This document shows positions 34,133 to 42,373 of a stretch of 64,000 bases of DNA, piece after piece; position 1 is the stretch's first letter, and each line of letters begins with the position of its first letter. Source of the stretch: Actinomadura_E scrupuli (GTDB lineage Bacteria > Actinomycetota > Actinomycetes > Streptosporangiales > Streptosporangiaceae); contig NZ_JBPCCU010000002.1 in assembly GCF_050971785.1 (NCBI RefSeq), positions 1 to 64,000 on the forward strand, read 5' to 3'. A program made the position numbers and the translations under genes. The notes beneath the pieces were generated by a model. It had not been told where the DNA came from. It worked only from the letters and a program-made list of their open reading frames with translations, and searched no databases.

Positions 34133-35315
34133 TGGGGGGCGGAGGTAGGGGGGTCAGGTAGTGGAAGGTGGGGGGTGGGTGCATGAGGAAGCGGTCGTGC
34201 GAGATGTTCCAGGCGTACGCGCCGGTCATGGCGAAGGCGATCCGGTCTCCGGCGCGCAGCCGGTGCACGGGCACCCTGGCGGCCAGCACGTCCTTGGGGG
34301 TGCACAGCTGCCCGACCAGCGTGATCGGCTCGTCGTGGACGGCGGGGCGGTCCCACGGCCAGGGCCAGTCCTCCGCCGGGATCACCTGGAACGGCTGGTC
34401 GTGCTGCTTGGTCGCCGGGGTGCGCAGATGGTGCGTCCCCCCGCGCAGCACGGCGAACGCCGCACCGTGGCTGTGCTTGATGTCCAGCACCTCCGTGACG
34501 TACCACCCGCAGTACACACTGACCGCGCGGCCCGGCTCGATGCGCAGCGTGCGGCCGGCGTGGCCGGCGAGGAGCCGGCGCAGGCCCGCGCCGAAGGACG
34601 GCCAGTCGAACCTCCGGCCGGGATCGGCGTAGTCGACGCCCATCCCGCCACCGAGGTTGAGCTCGGTCAGGTGGAGCCCGTGGATGCGCGCCCACTCGTC
34701 CGCCCAGCCGGCGATCCGCTCGGCCACCGCGAGCTGGGCGGGTGCGTCCAGTCCGCTGGCCAGGTGGGCGTGGACCCCGCGCAGCCGGATCCGCGGGTGC
34801 TCCGCGAGGAGGCGGAGGCAGCCGTCCAGCCGGGCGGGGTCCAGCCCGAAGGGGCCGGGCCGCCCGCCCATGGCGAGCGCGACCGGGCCGAGCGCGACGG
34901 GCAGGTTGACGCGCAGCAGGACGTCCACGGTCCGGTCGCCCAGCAGCGCGGCGAGCATGCGCAGTTCGTGTTCGCTCTCCACGTGCAGCCGCTCGACGCC
35001 GGCCTCCAGCGCCCGCGTCAGCTCGCCGGCGGTCTTGCCCGGCCCGCCGAAGGCGATCGGAGCGTCCGGGAACAGCGCGCGTACGTGCCGCAGCTCCCCT
35101 CCCGAGGCGACCTCGAATCCGTCGACGTGCTCGTGCAGCACCTCGAGCAGCCGGGGGTCGGAGTTGGCCTTGGCGGCGTAGAACACCTCGACTCCGTCCG
35201 GCAGGGCCGCCCGGATCGCGGCGGCGTGCTCGTCCAGCGCCGTCAGGTCGTACACGTAGGCGGGCAGGGTGTCGCCGGCCAGGCCGGAGAGATGGCGGAG
35301 CAGCCGGGCCGTCAC
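34122..35315 (-). CDS. PLP-dependent (fold III) diaminopimelate/ornithine-type decarboxylase
   Basis: 397 residues. The PLP-binding lysine is in EVFYAAKANSDPRLLEVL at about residue 50. LHLTELNLGGGMGVDYADP and the Gly-rich phosphate site IEPGRAVSVYCGW follow, and a late QLCTPKDVL matches the CxxxD catalytic motif. It decarboxylates an amino acid (lysine, ornithine or a citryl-amino acid as in SbnH/AcsE). It is coupled by GTGA to the upstream NIS synthetase gene, so it probably supplies or trims a siderophore building block. Confidence 0.88.
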   Translation of the reverse strand: MTARLLRHLSGLAGDTLPAYVYDLTALDEHAAAIRAALPDGVEVFYAAKANSDPRLLEVLHEHVDGFEVASGGELRHVRALFPDAPIAFGGPGKTAGELTRALEAGVERLHVESEHELRMLAALLGDRTVDVLLRVNLPVALGPVALAMGGRPGPFGLDPARLDGCLRLLAEHPRIRLRGVHAHLASGLDAPAQLAVAERIAGWADEWARIHGLHLTELNLGGGMGVDYADPGRRFDWPSFGAGLRRLLAGHAGRTLRIEPGRAVSVYCGWYVTEVLDIKHSHGAAFAVLRGGTHHLRTPATKQHDQPFQVIPAEDWPWPWDRPAVHDEPITLVGQLCTPKDVLAARVPVHRLRAGDRIAFAMTGAYAWNISHDRFLMHPPPTFHYLTPLPPPPTPP

Positions 35316-36988
35316 CGGGCCACCTCGCGCAGGAGGCCCGCGCCCAGCGGGCTGGGCAGCGGTACGTAACCGGCGTACCGGTCGGCCTGCCGGGCCCAGC
35401 GCAGCAGCAGGTTGGCCTTGGCCGGCAGCGGCGCACCGGACAGCAGCGCCCGCAGCCGCGACGGCTCACCGGCCGAGCGGGCGTAGGCGTCCAGATGGTC
35501 GCGGACGAGTCCCCACAGGGCCGGCTCCAGCGCGGGATCCAGGTCGGCGAGCGCGCCGAGCATCTCGCCGACGTGGTTGACCAGCAGGCAGTAGGCGACC
35601 CGGTTCCAGCCGCGTTCGTCGTCGTAGACGAGGCGGCGCCGGACGTCCTCGGCCAGCTCCGCCAGGGCCCGGCGGTGGCGGCCGGGGACCAGCTTGGTGC
35701 CCTCCAGGTCACGGAAGAGCACCTGGGCGGGCATGCCGTCCGCGCGTACGCCGACGATGACGTTCTGCAGATGAGGCTCCAGCACGATGCCGTGCTCGAA
35801 GTAGGCGGCCAGCACCGGCGGTAGCAGCAGGCCCAGGTAGGCGTTCCACCAGCGCAGCGGGTCGCCGTCACCACGGGCGAGCAGGTGGGAGACCTGGGCG
35901 GTGCTCGTGGGGTACTCGTCGGCGACCGCCGCCGCGAGCAGCGGCGTCACGCCCGGTCGCAGGTGCGCGCGGACGCCGGAGCGGACGATGACGCTGAGTC
36001 CCTCCAGCAGCGGCACGTCGCCGCCGAGGTCCACGCTGCGGTAGCCCGGCTCGGCCAGCATCCCGCAGCCGGGGAACCGGTCCGCGAGCCCGGCGAAGAC
36101 CGGCTGGACGAGGCGGTTCAGCGCGACGGCGCCGGACAGCTCGTAGCCGGCGTTCTTGCGGACGCAGTTGGTGAGCCGGATGTTCAGGCTGAACTTGAGG
36201 AACAGGTCGCCGCCCGGTTCGTAGAGCGTCCGGACCGAGGCGGTCGGCAGGAAGCCGGGGCCGGCGACCCCGGTGTCGACCACGTCGCCGCGGGAGACGG
36301 CGTCGCGCAGCACCTGCCGATCGGACAGCATCTGGTACTGCCACGGGTGCACCGGCAGCAGCCGGTAGCCCGGCGGCGGTGGCGGGCGCAGCGCGTCCAG
36401 GTCCGCGAGCTCCCCCTCCTCGCGTACGAGCTCGCCGCGTACGGCCAGGTAGCGCAACGGGAACCGGGAGCCGACCTCGGGCGCGTACTCCAGCCAGCGC
36501 CGCGCGTCGCCGCTGCGGGACTTGGGCGTGGGGTGGAAGCGATGGCCGAAGACCAGCGACTGCTCGGACTCCAGGTAGGTGCCGGGCGGCGGCGTCCGGC
36601 CGGTGCGCTGTTCCAGCACGGTACGGATCGTCTCGTGGCTGTCGGCGACCTGCGGGAGGAACTCCTCGTTGCCCACCCCGGTGCGCAGCGCCAGTTCGTC
36701 CCCGATGTACCCGGCCAGCTCCCGCCAGCCGACCGGCACCCAGCCGGTGCCGTCGTGCCGCTCGGCCGGGCCGCTGAACCGGTGCGCCCCGATCAGCGAG
36801 GTCCGGCGCAGGACGGCCCGCAGCAGGACGGCCCGGCGGGGCAGCCGGAGGAGGAGATGGCCGCCGGCGACGGTGGCCTGCCGTTCGGGGAGGGAGACCT
36901 CCCGGAGCAGGCAGTTGAGCAGTGTGTGCGTGGTGACGGTGTCCGCGGTCCTGGTGGGCGCATCGGCCGCCAGGGGGGTCGTTGTCAT
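35312..36988 (-). CDS. IucA/IucC-family NIS siderophore synthetase
   Basis: 558 residues, normal for the family. ATP-binding and signature motifs: HPTPKSRSGDARRW, LPVHPWQYQML, KFSLNIRLTNCVRKNAGYE, HGIVLEPHLQNVIVGV and LFRDLEGTKLVPGR. It adenylates citrate or a related carboxylate and joins it to an amine. The C-terminal FhuF-like region is also present (YCLLVNHVGEMLGALADLD). Only the decarboxylase lies beside it; no monooxygenase, exporter or receptor gene is in view. No convincing DmdR iron box was found upstream. Confidence 0.93.
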   Translation of the reverse strand: MTTTPLAADAPTRTADTVTTHTLLNCLLREVSLPERQATVAGGHLLLRLPRRAVLLRAVLRRTSLIGAHRFSGPAERHDGTGWVPVGWRELAGYIGDELALRTGVGNEEFLPQVADSHETIRTVLEQRTGRTPPPGTYLESEQSLVFGHRFHPTPKSRSGDARRWLEYAPEVGSRFPLRYLAVRGELVREEGELADLDALRPPPPPGYRLLPVHPWQYQMLSDRQVLRDAVSRGDVVDTGVAGPGFLPTASVRTLYEPGGDLFLKFSLNIRLTNCVRKNAGYELSGAVALNRLVQPVFAGLADRFPGCGMLAEPGYRSVDLGGDVPLLEGLSVIVRSGVRAHLRPGVTPLLAAAVADEYPTSTAQVSHLLARGDGDPLRWWNAYLGLLLPPVLAAYFEHGIVLEPHLQNVIVGVRADGMPAQVLFRDLEGTKLVPGRHRRALAELAEDVRRRLVYDDERGWNRVAYCLLVNHVGEMLGALADLDPALEPALWGLVRDHLDAYARSAGEPSRLRALLSGAPLPAKANLLLRWARQADRYAGYVPLPSPLGAGLLREVAR

Positions 36989-37385
36989 ACGAGGTGGCTC
37001 CGGTCACTCGAAGCGGCGGGGGGTCTTCCGCCGGCTGGTCGTCGCTGTGGAGGGACTCACGCACCATCGCGGCCAGGCTAGGCGACGGCCGTCCGCCCGC
37101 GAGCAAGCGAGGTTCCGCCGCCCCCGGTTGCGATCATGAGATAACGCCCTGACCTGGGGTGATCCGGGCCATCGGCCGGCCCTGCGGGGCCGCCGATGCG
37201 ACGTTCCGGCGGACCTGTGCTAGAGTTATCTCAGTTGCAGTTGTGGTTCCCATAGACTTTGTGTGCGCCTGCTGGTTACCAACCTCGGGCGCATTTTTGT
37301 TTTCCGGAGTTTCCGGATGGGGTCATAAAGGCGACGCGGGGCTCGCGAAGTGCGAGCTCCCGAACTGCCCCTGAAGGAGATAGAC
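36989..37385. other. Divergent region and long cspA leader
   Basis: About 400 bases between the NIS synthetase and cspA. No gene is supported. A likely cspA promoter lies near 37200-37226 (AT-rich CTAGAGTTATC). From about 37230 the RNA leader would be about 150 nt long and contains the terminator-like hairpin at 37264-37303. Confidence 0.5.
37264..37303 (+). promoter_or_regulatory. Terminator/attenuator hairpin in the cspA leader
   Basis: TGCGCCT (37264-37270) pairs with GGGCGCA (37287-37293); an inner stem GGTT (37274-37277) / AACC (37281-37284) lies within it, and ATTTTTGTTTT follows. This is a textbook intrinsic-terminator shape, yet it lies about 80 nt upstream of the cspA ATG with no rightward gene before it. 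It may be an attenuator that CspA or cold shock opens. Confidence 0.6.
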
Positions 37386-37589
37386 ATGGCTACTGGCACC
37401 GTGAAGTGGTTCAACGGCGAAAAGGGCTTCGGCTTCATCGAGCAGGACGGCGGCGGCGCTGACGTCTTCGCCCACTACTCCAACATCCAGGCCCAGGGCT
37501 TCCGTGAGCTTCAGGAAGGCCAGAAGGTCCAGTTCGACGTCACGCAGGGCCAGAAGGGCCCGCAGGCCGAGAACATCGTCATCGTCTGA
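37386..37589 (+). CDS. cspA: Cold-shock protein CspA
   Basis: 67 residues, the full length for the family. RNP1 is KGFGFIEQDGG and RNP2 is DVFAHYSNI; the start MATGTVKWFNGEKGFGF is diagnostic. It is a single OB-fold that binds single-stranded RNA/DNA and melts RNA structure. GAAGGAGA lies 6 nt before the ATG. A strong terminator follows, but the DEAD-box RNA helicase gene comes next in the same direction, a common cold-shock pairing. Confidence 0.97.
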   Translation: MATGTVKWFNGEKGFGFIEQDGGGADVFAHYSNIQAQGFRELQEGQKVQFDVTQGQKGPQAENIVIV

Positions 37590-37610
37590 TCTAGACGACA
37601 GCATGTGACA

Positions 37611-37638
37611 GGGGCCCGCACCTGAGGGTGCGGGCCCC
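37611..37638 (+). terminator. cspA terminator
   Basis: GGGGCCCGCACC (37611-37622) and GGTGCGGGCCCC (37627-37638) form a perfect 12-bp stem with loop TGAG. It ends the cspA transcript. Confidence 0.85.
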
Positions 37639-37639
37639 C

Positions 37640-37943
37640 GTTGCCTGCCCTGTGGAGCATCGTCGGCGACGGCGGTGATCCACTGCCGGCTGCGACCGGC
37701 ACCCGCACCACCACCGTACGGCCGGCGCCGATCCGCACTCCGGATCCGGAACAGACGCCGCTGCGGTTTCCAGCACGGTCCGGCCTTCCGCCGCCGCTTT
37801 TCGGCAGGCGCCGACCGTTTCGAAGCTTCGCGCGATAGAGCCGCTGTGCTTCGTTCACTTTTTGGCTCGATCTTGCGATTTCTTCGTGCGGCAGTGCACA
37901 CCGGAGTCTTCCTCGATACGCGCCTCCCTGAGGAAGGTTCTGC
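37640..37943 (+). other. DEAD-box helicase leader region
   Basis: 304 bases without a gene between the cspA terminator and the helicase start. The promoter is probably in the AT-richer part near 37850-37880. A hairpin near its end covers the helicase ribosome-binding site (see 37908-37936). Confidence 0.5.
37908..37936 (+). promoter_or_regulatory. Hairpin covering the helicase ribosome-binding site
   Basis: CTTCCTC (37908-37914) is exactly complementary to GAGGAAG (37930-37936), with a 15-nt loop. GAGGAAGG is the Shine-Dalgarno sequence, 6 nt before the ATG at 37944. The fold would hide the ribosome-binding site and could be opened by a cold-shock protein or an RNA-binding factor. Confidence 0.5.
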
Positions 37944-39413
37944 ATGATCCGCTCGTCCCGTCCGACCCATCACCGCTCGTTCTCCCGCTCGCGTTCCAGC
38001 GCCCCGCGTCGCTCGTCCGCGCCGCCGTCGGGCGAGTTCGCGATGCCGGTCAGCACCACCCCCGCGCTTCCCCCGGTGGAGTCCTTCGCCGCGCTCGACA
38101 TGCCGGCCGCCCTGCTGCAGACGCTGACCCGGCAGGGAGTGACCGAGCCGTTCCCGATCCAGGCGGCCACCCTGCCCAACGCGCTGCACGGCCGTGACGT
38201 CCTCGGCCGGGGCCGTACCGGATCCGGCAAGACCCTCGCCTTCGGCCTGGCGCTGCTCGCCCGCACCGCGGGCCGCCGCGCCGAGCCCCGCCAGCCTCTC
38301 TCCCTGGTGCTGGTGCCCACCCGTGAGCTGGCGCAGCAGGTCACCGAGGCCCTCACGCCCTACGCGGACTCCGTCAACCTGCGGCTGGCGACCGTGGTCG
38401 GCGGCATGTCCATCGGCCGGCAGGCCGCTCAGCTCCGCCGTGGCGCGGAAGTGGTCGTCGCCACGCCGGGTCGGCTCGCCGACCTGATCAACCGCGGCGA
38501 CTGCCGGCTCGACCAGGTCGGCATCGCCGTCCTGGACGAGGCCGACCAGATGGCCGACATGGGCTTCCTGCCCCAGGTCACCGTGCTCCTCGACCAGGTC
38601 ATCGCCGGCGGCCAGCGGATGCTGTTCTCGGCGACCCTCGACCGCAACGTCGACCGGCTGGTCCGCCGCTTCCTCAACGACCCGGTCACCCACTCGGTGG
38701 ACCCGTCGCAGGGCGCGGTCACCACCATGGAGCACCACCTGCTCCACATCTCCGACGGCGACAAGCAGGCCGCGGCCACCAACATCGCCGCCCGCGAGGG
38801 CCGCGTGCTGATGTTCGTCGGCATGAAGCACGCCGCCGACCGCCTGACCCGCAGCCTGCTGGCCAGCGGCGTACGGGCGGCGGCACTGCACGGTGGCAAG
38901 TCCCAGCCGCAGCGCACCCGGACCCTGGAGCAGTTCCGCACCGGGGACGTCACCGTCCTGGTCGCCACCAACGTCGCCGCCCGCGGCATCCACGTGGACG
39001 GCCTGGACCTCGTCGTCAACGTGGACCCGCCCACGGACCACAAGGACTACCTGCACCGCGGTGGCCGTACGGCTCGCGCCGGCGAGTCCGGCACGGTCGT
39101 CACCCTGGTGACGCCGAGTCAGCGCCGTGAGATGGAACGCATGATGATCACCGCCGGGATCACCGCGAGCAGCGCCCGGGTGCACTCCAGCGACGCCGAG
39201 CTCACCCGGATCACCGGGGCCCGCCTGCCCTCCGGCATCCCGGTCACGGTGGCTCCGGTGGCCGAGCGCCCGCAGTCCCGCAACGGCGGGTCGAACGGCC
39301 GGGCCCGGGGCCGCTCGCCGCAGCCGCGCCGCGGTGGCACCTCGCGGGGCCGCTACTCCGACAACGGGGGCCGCTTCTCCGACAACGGACCGCGCCGCGC
39401 CGCCAGCGCGTAG
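37944..39413 (+). CDS. DEAD-box RNA helicase
   Basis: 489 residues. A basic Ser/Arg-rich lead (1-30) precedes the helicase core: Q motif (FPIQAAT), motif I GRGRTGSGKT, Ia PTRELAQQ, II VLDEADQM, III FSATLD, IV VLMFVGMKHAAD, V ATNVAARGIHVDGL, VI HRGGRTARAG. The C-terminal 65 residues are Arg/Gly-rich (GGSNGRARGRSPQPRRGG, RGRYSDNGGRFSDNG) and bind RNA non-specifically. Works in ribosome assembly or mRNA unwinding at low temperature. Follows cspA; see the ribosome-binding-site hairpin. Confidence 0.95.
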   Translation: MIRSSRPTHHRSFSRSRSSAPRRSSAPPSGEFAMPVSTTPALPPVESFAALDMPAALLQTLTRQGVTEPFPIQAATLPNALHGRDVLGRGRTGSGKTLAFGLALLARTAGRRAEPRQPLSLVLVPTRELAQQVTEALTPYADSVNLRLATVVGGMSIGRQAAQLRRGAEVVVATPGRLADLINRGDCRLDQVGIAVLDEADQMADMGFLPQVTVLLDQVIAGGQRMLFSATLDRNVDRLVRRFLNDPVTHSVDPSQGAVTTMEHHLLHISDGDKQAAATNIAAREGRVLMFVGMKHAADRLTRSLLASGVRAAALHGGKSQPQRTRTLEQFRTGDVTVLVATNVAARGIHVDGLDLVVNVDPPTDHKDYLHRGGRTARAGESGTVVTLVTPSQRREMERMMITAGITASSARVHSSDAELTRITGARLPSGIPVTVAPVAERPQSRNGGSNGRARGRSPQPRRGGTSRGRYSDNGGRFSDNGPRRAASA

Positions 39414-39433
39414 GCACCAAGAGCACGACGAGG

Positions 39434-39470
39434 CCGAGGCCCGGGCGATGACGCCCGGGCCTCGGTCTTT
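39434..39470 (+). terminator. DEAD-box gene terminator
   Basis: CCGAGGCCCGGGCG (39434-39447) and CGCCCGGGCCTCGG (39452-39465) form a perfect 14-bp stem with loop ATGA, followed by TCTTTT. Confidence 0.9.
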
Positions 39471-39541
39471 TCCGCCGGGGTATTGGTTGGGGTACTGGAA
39501 AGCGGGCACGACAGCCGCATTGACGGTTCCTGACACGGTGG

Positions 39542-40690
39542 GTGACAGTGCCGGACGACGACGCATCCCGGGTACCCAGGCTGCTGACCACGCTGGCGGC
39601 GTGGAGCTGGCGGCTCATCGTGGTGAGCATCGTGGTGTACGGGCTGATGCACATCGTCAGCCGGCTGTTCTTCGTCGCCCTGCCGGTCGCGCTGGCCCTG
39701 CTGCTGTGCGCGCTGCTCATGCCGTTGACGGACCGGCTGCGCCGGTGGGGACTGCCGTCGCTGACCGCCACCTGGCTGACGATGCTGCTCGCGCTGAGCG
39801 TGGTCGCCGGCGTCGGGACGCTGGTGGGGGTACGCGCCAACTCCGAGTTCCCCAAGCTGCTGACCGAGCTGAGGCACACCGGCGAGCAGATCCAGACCTG
39901 GCTGGTCAACGGGCCGTTCCATCTCAAGCAGGCACAGCTCGACACCGCGATCAACAAACTGCTGTCGAACATCCAGCAGCAGCGCGGCAAGCTGATCACC
40001 ACCGCGCTCAGCGCGACCGCGACCGTCGGAGAGATCGCCGCGGGCCTGATCCTCATGCTGTTCGTGGCGTTCTTCCTGCTCAAGGACGGTCCCCAGATCT
40101 GGTCGTGGCTGATCAGCGGCAGCGGCCGGTACCGCGAACGGCTGGATCGCGCCGGGCACGCGGGCTGGGTGACCCTGTCGCACTACGTGCACGGCAGCGT
40201 GATCGTCGCCGCCGTCCACGGTGTGATCATCGCCGTCGTGCTGACCGTCATGGGCGTACCGCTGGTCGCGCCCCTGGCCGTGCTGATCTTCTTCGCCAGC
40301 TTCATCCCGCTCGTCGGGATCCTGTTCGCCGGAGCGGTGGCCCTCGCGGTGGTGCTGAGCGCCAAGGGGGTCCTGGCCGGGCTGATCTTCCTGGGCATCC
40401 TCATCATCGAGCACCAGCTGGAGAGCCATGTGCTGCAGCCGCTGGTCATCGGACGCCGGCTGCACTTCCACCCGCTGGCCATCATCGTCATCCTGGCCGT
40501 GGGCGGCATCCTCGGCGGCATCCCGGGCGCGGCCCTCGCGGTCCCGGTGACCGCGGTCTTCTTCCGCGCCTGGCCCCATCTGAGCGGTTCGGCCGACCTG
40601 CCACCGCCCCGCCCGATGCCGCCACCCGGTCTGGTCGCACGGCCGGACGGCCCCCCGGAAGCCGAGCCGGACCGGCCGGACGGTAGCTGA
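39542..40690 (+). CDS. AI-2E-family transporter (PF01594)
   Basis: 382 residues from GTG 39542 or GTG 39548. About eight TM segments in the AI-2E permease pattern: LIVVSIVVYGLMHIVSRLF, VALPVALALLLCALLMPLT, LTATWLTMLLALSVVAGVG, then a soluble loop, GEIAAGLILMLFVAFFLL, IVAAVHGVIIAVVLTVMGV, APLAVLIFFASFIPLVG, LIFLGILIIEHQLESHVLQ and HFHPLAIIVILAVGGILGG. Substrates of the family vary (autoinducer-2, Na+/H+). It stands alone between terminators. Confidence 0.9.
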   Translation: MTVPDDDASRVPRLLTTLAAWSWRLIVVSIVVYGLMHIVSRLFFVALPVALALLLCALLMPLTDRLRRWGLPSLTATWLTMLLALSVVAGVGTLVGVRANSEFPKLLTELRHTGEQIQTWLVNGPFHLKQAQLDTAINKLLSNIQQQRGKLITTALSATATVGEIAAGLILMLFVAFFLLKDGPQIWSWLISGSGRYRERLDRAGHAGWVTLSHYVHGSVIVAAVHGVIIAVVLTVMGVPLVAPLAVLIFFASFIPLVGILFAGAVALAVVLSAKGVLAGLIFLGILIIEHQLESHVLQPLVIGRRLHFHPLAIIVILAVGGILGGIPGAALAVPVTAVFFRAWPHLSGSADLPPPRPMPPPGLVARPDGPPEAEPDRPDGS

Positions 40691-40831
40691 ACCCCCTCGC
40701 CTGAACCCCCCGCCTGAACCCCGCGCCTGCATCCGGGTGCCCGAGCCCCGCGCCCGCACCCGGTGCCCGGACACGGTGACGCCCCGGGCGATGATCTCGC
40801 TCCGGGGCGCCTCCGTATCGGCCGAGCCCGC

Positions 40832-41287
40832 TCAGCGCAGGGACTTCGCCCTGCTCTTGGCGTCGGCGACCTTCTGCTTGGCGACGGCCTTGGCCACCTT
40901 CGCCTTGGCCTTCGCCACCTTCGCCTGGGACTTGGCCTGGCCTCGGGTGGCCTTCACCTGGGTCCTGGTCTGCCGGACCGCTTTCTCCCACGGCCCGGCG
41001 TTCCTGCGGCTGCGGCGACGCCACGCCCAGACCGCGAAGGCCAGCGCGGCGAGCCCGGCGGCCCCGGTGCCGGACCGGCGTGCCACCGGCTTGGCCTCCT
41101 CCGAGGTCACGGCGTCATGGGCCTTGCCCGCGAGTTCGCCGGCCTTGTTCTTGGCCGCCTGGCCCGCTTCCCCGGCCTTCTCCTTCACCGCGTTCGCGGC
41201 GTGTCCGATCTGCTCGGTCTTGCCGTTGGCCTTCCGGGATGACGCCGCATCCGTGTCGCCCAACTGCACTGGATCATTGGCGGTCAT
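40832..41287 (-). CDS. Lys/Ala-rich coiled-coil protein with one TM
   Basis: 151 residues from ATG 41287, with GGGAG before it. Two amphipathic helical stretches rich in Ala/Lys/Glu flank one TM. The N-terminal stretch is about 25-65 (AVKEKAGEAGQAAKNKAGE), the TM about 75-90 (GAAGLAALAFAVWAW). The C-terminal stretch is about 100-150 (KATRGQAKSQAKVAKAKAK) and is strongly positive. The pattern is apolipoprotein/LEA-like, similar to DUF3618-type membrane-bound proteins. It may bind DNA or acidic lipids; function unknown. Confidence 0.75.
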   Translation of the reverse strand: MTANDPVQLGDTDAASSRKANGKTEQIGHAANAVKEKAGEAGQAAKNKAGELAGKAHDAVTSEEAKPVARRSGTGAAGLAALAFAVWAWRRRSRRNAGPWEKAVRQTRTQVKATRGQAKSQAKVAKAKAKVAKAVAKQKVADAKSRAKSLR

Positions 41288-41504
41288 CGATGCACTCCCT
41301 CTTGCCTGTCCTTGCCTGTCAGGATTCGGCTTTCCGCACACGCCGTACCCCGCTCACCACGCCCAAACGTGCGGCAGGTGAACGGCCCGGAAGTCCTGCT
41401 CCGCGCGCCATACGTCCCCTTTTCGACAGACCGTTGGTACATGATCGATCCACGACTGGCTACGGTTGGAAACAGAACTGAATTCCGGAGCGAGGAGTCA
41501 CACC

Positions 41505-42362
41505 ATGACGACGGACACCCGGCAGACCGGCCGTGCGCTGGTATTGGGCGGCGGCGGGATCGCTGGCATCGCGTGGGAGGCCGGCCTCGTCGTCGGACTG
41601 CAGGGTGCCGGGGTCGATCTGACGGACGCCGATCTGATCGTCGGGACTTCGGCCGGCTCCGTGGTGGGATCCATGATCGCGATGGGCGTCGATCTCCCGC
41701 TGGCGATCGACGATCTCGCGGGCCGTGCGGAGACCGCGGCCGCTCCGCCCCCTCCGGTCGACTTCTCCACGGTGCTGAGCGCCTTCGGAGTGCTCTTCGA
41801 CACGAGCCTGGATCCGCAGGAGGCCCGGGCACGGGTCGGCGCGATGGCCCTGGAGGCCCCGGTGGCCGACGCCGCCGGCCGGCTGCGGGAGATCGGTGAC
41901 CGGCTGCCCGGCCACGAGTGGCCGGAGCGGCCGTTGCTGATCACGGCGGTGGACACCGCGGACGGCGATTTCAGGGTCTGGGACCGCGACTCGGGCACGC
42001 CGCTCCCGCTCGCGGTGATGTCGAGCTGCGCGGTGCCCTGTGTGTTCCCGCCGGTGGAGATCGACGGGCGGTTCTACATGGACGGCGGGGTGCGCTCGGC
42101 CACCAACGCGGACCTGGCCGCGGGCTTCTCCGCGGTCGTGATCATCGAGCCGATGGCCCATCTGTCCCCCCGGGCCCTCCTGGAGCGCGAACTGGCGGCC
42201 CTCGACACCGCGAACGTGGTGGCGATCGGCCCCGACCAGCATGCCGTCGAGGCCTTCGGCCACGACGTTCTCGACCCGGCGCTCTGGCGCCCCGCCTACC
42301 ACGCCGGGATCATCCAGGCGGGCGGCGTCGTCGATCGCGTCCAGGAGGTCTGGAAGGCGTGA
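41505..42362 (+). CDS. Patatin-like phospholipase
   Basis: 285 residues from ATG 41505; GAGGAG lies 11 nt before it. The oxyanion loop ALVLGGGGIAGIAWE, the nucleophile GTSAGS (G-x-S-x-G) at about residue 50 and the catalytic dyad Asp in YMDGGVRSATNADLA are all present. It hydrolyses phospholipids or other lipid esters in the cytoplasm or at the membrane. Family length is normal. It stands alone; the convergent gene begins 12 bp after its stop. Confidence 0.93.
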   Translation: MTTDTRQTGRALVLGGGGIAGIAWEAGLVVGLQGAGVDLTDADLIVGTSAGSVVGSMIAMGVDLPLAIDDLAGRAETAAAPPPPVDFSTVLSAFGVLFDTSLDPQEARARVGAMALEAPVADAAGRLREIGDRLPGHEWPERPLLITAVDTADGDFRVWDRDSGTPLPLAVMSSCAVPCVFPPVEIDGRFYMDGGVRSATNADLAAGFSAVVIIEPMAHLSPRALLERELAALDTANVVAIGPDQHAVEAFGHDVLDPALWRPAYHAGIIQAGGVVDRVQEVWKA

Positions 42363-42373
42363 CGGTCGCCCGG

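Noticed and set aside
34161..35369. Rightward open frame over the decarboxylase gene
   Set aside because: Shadow of a clearly conserved PLP enzyme on the minus strand.
36989..37160. DmdR/IdeR iron box upstream of the NIS synthetase
   Set aside because: GGCTAGGC-like words are present, but no sequence close to the TTAGGTTAGSCTAACCTAA-type consensus was found.
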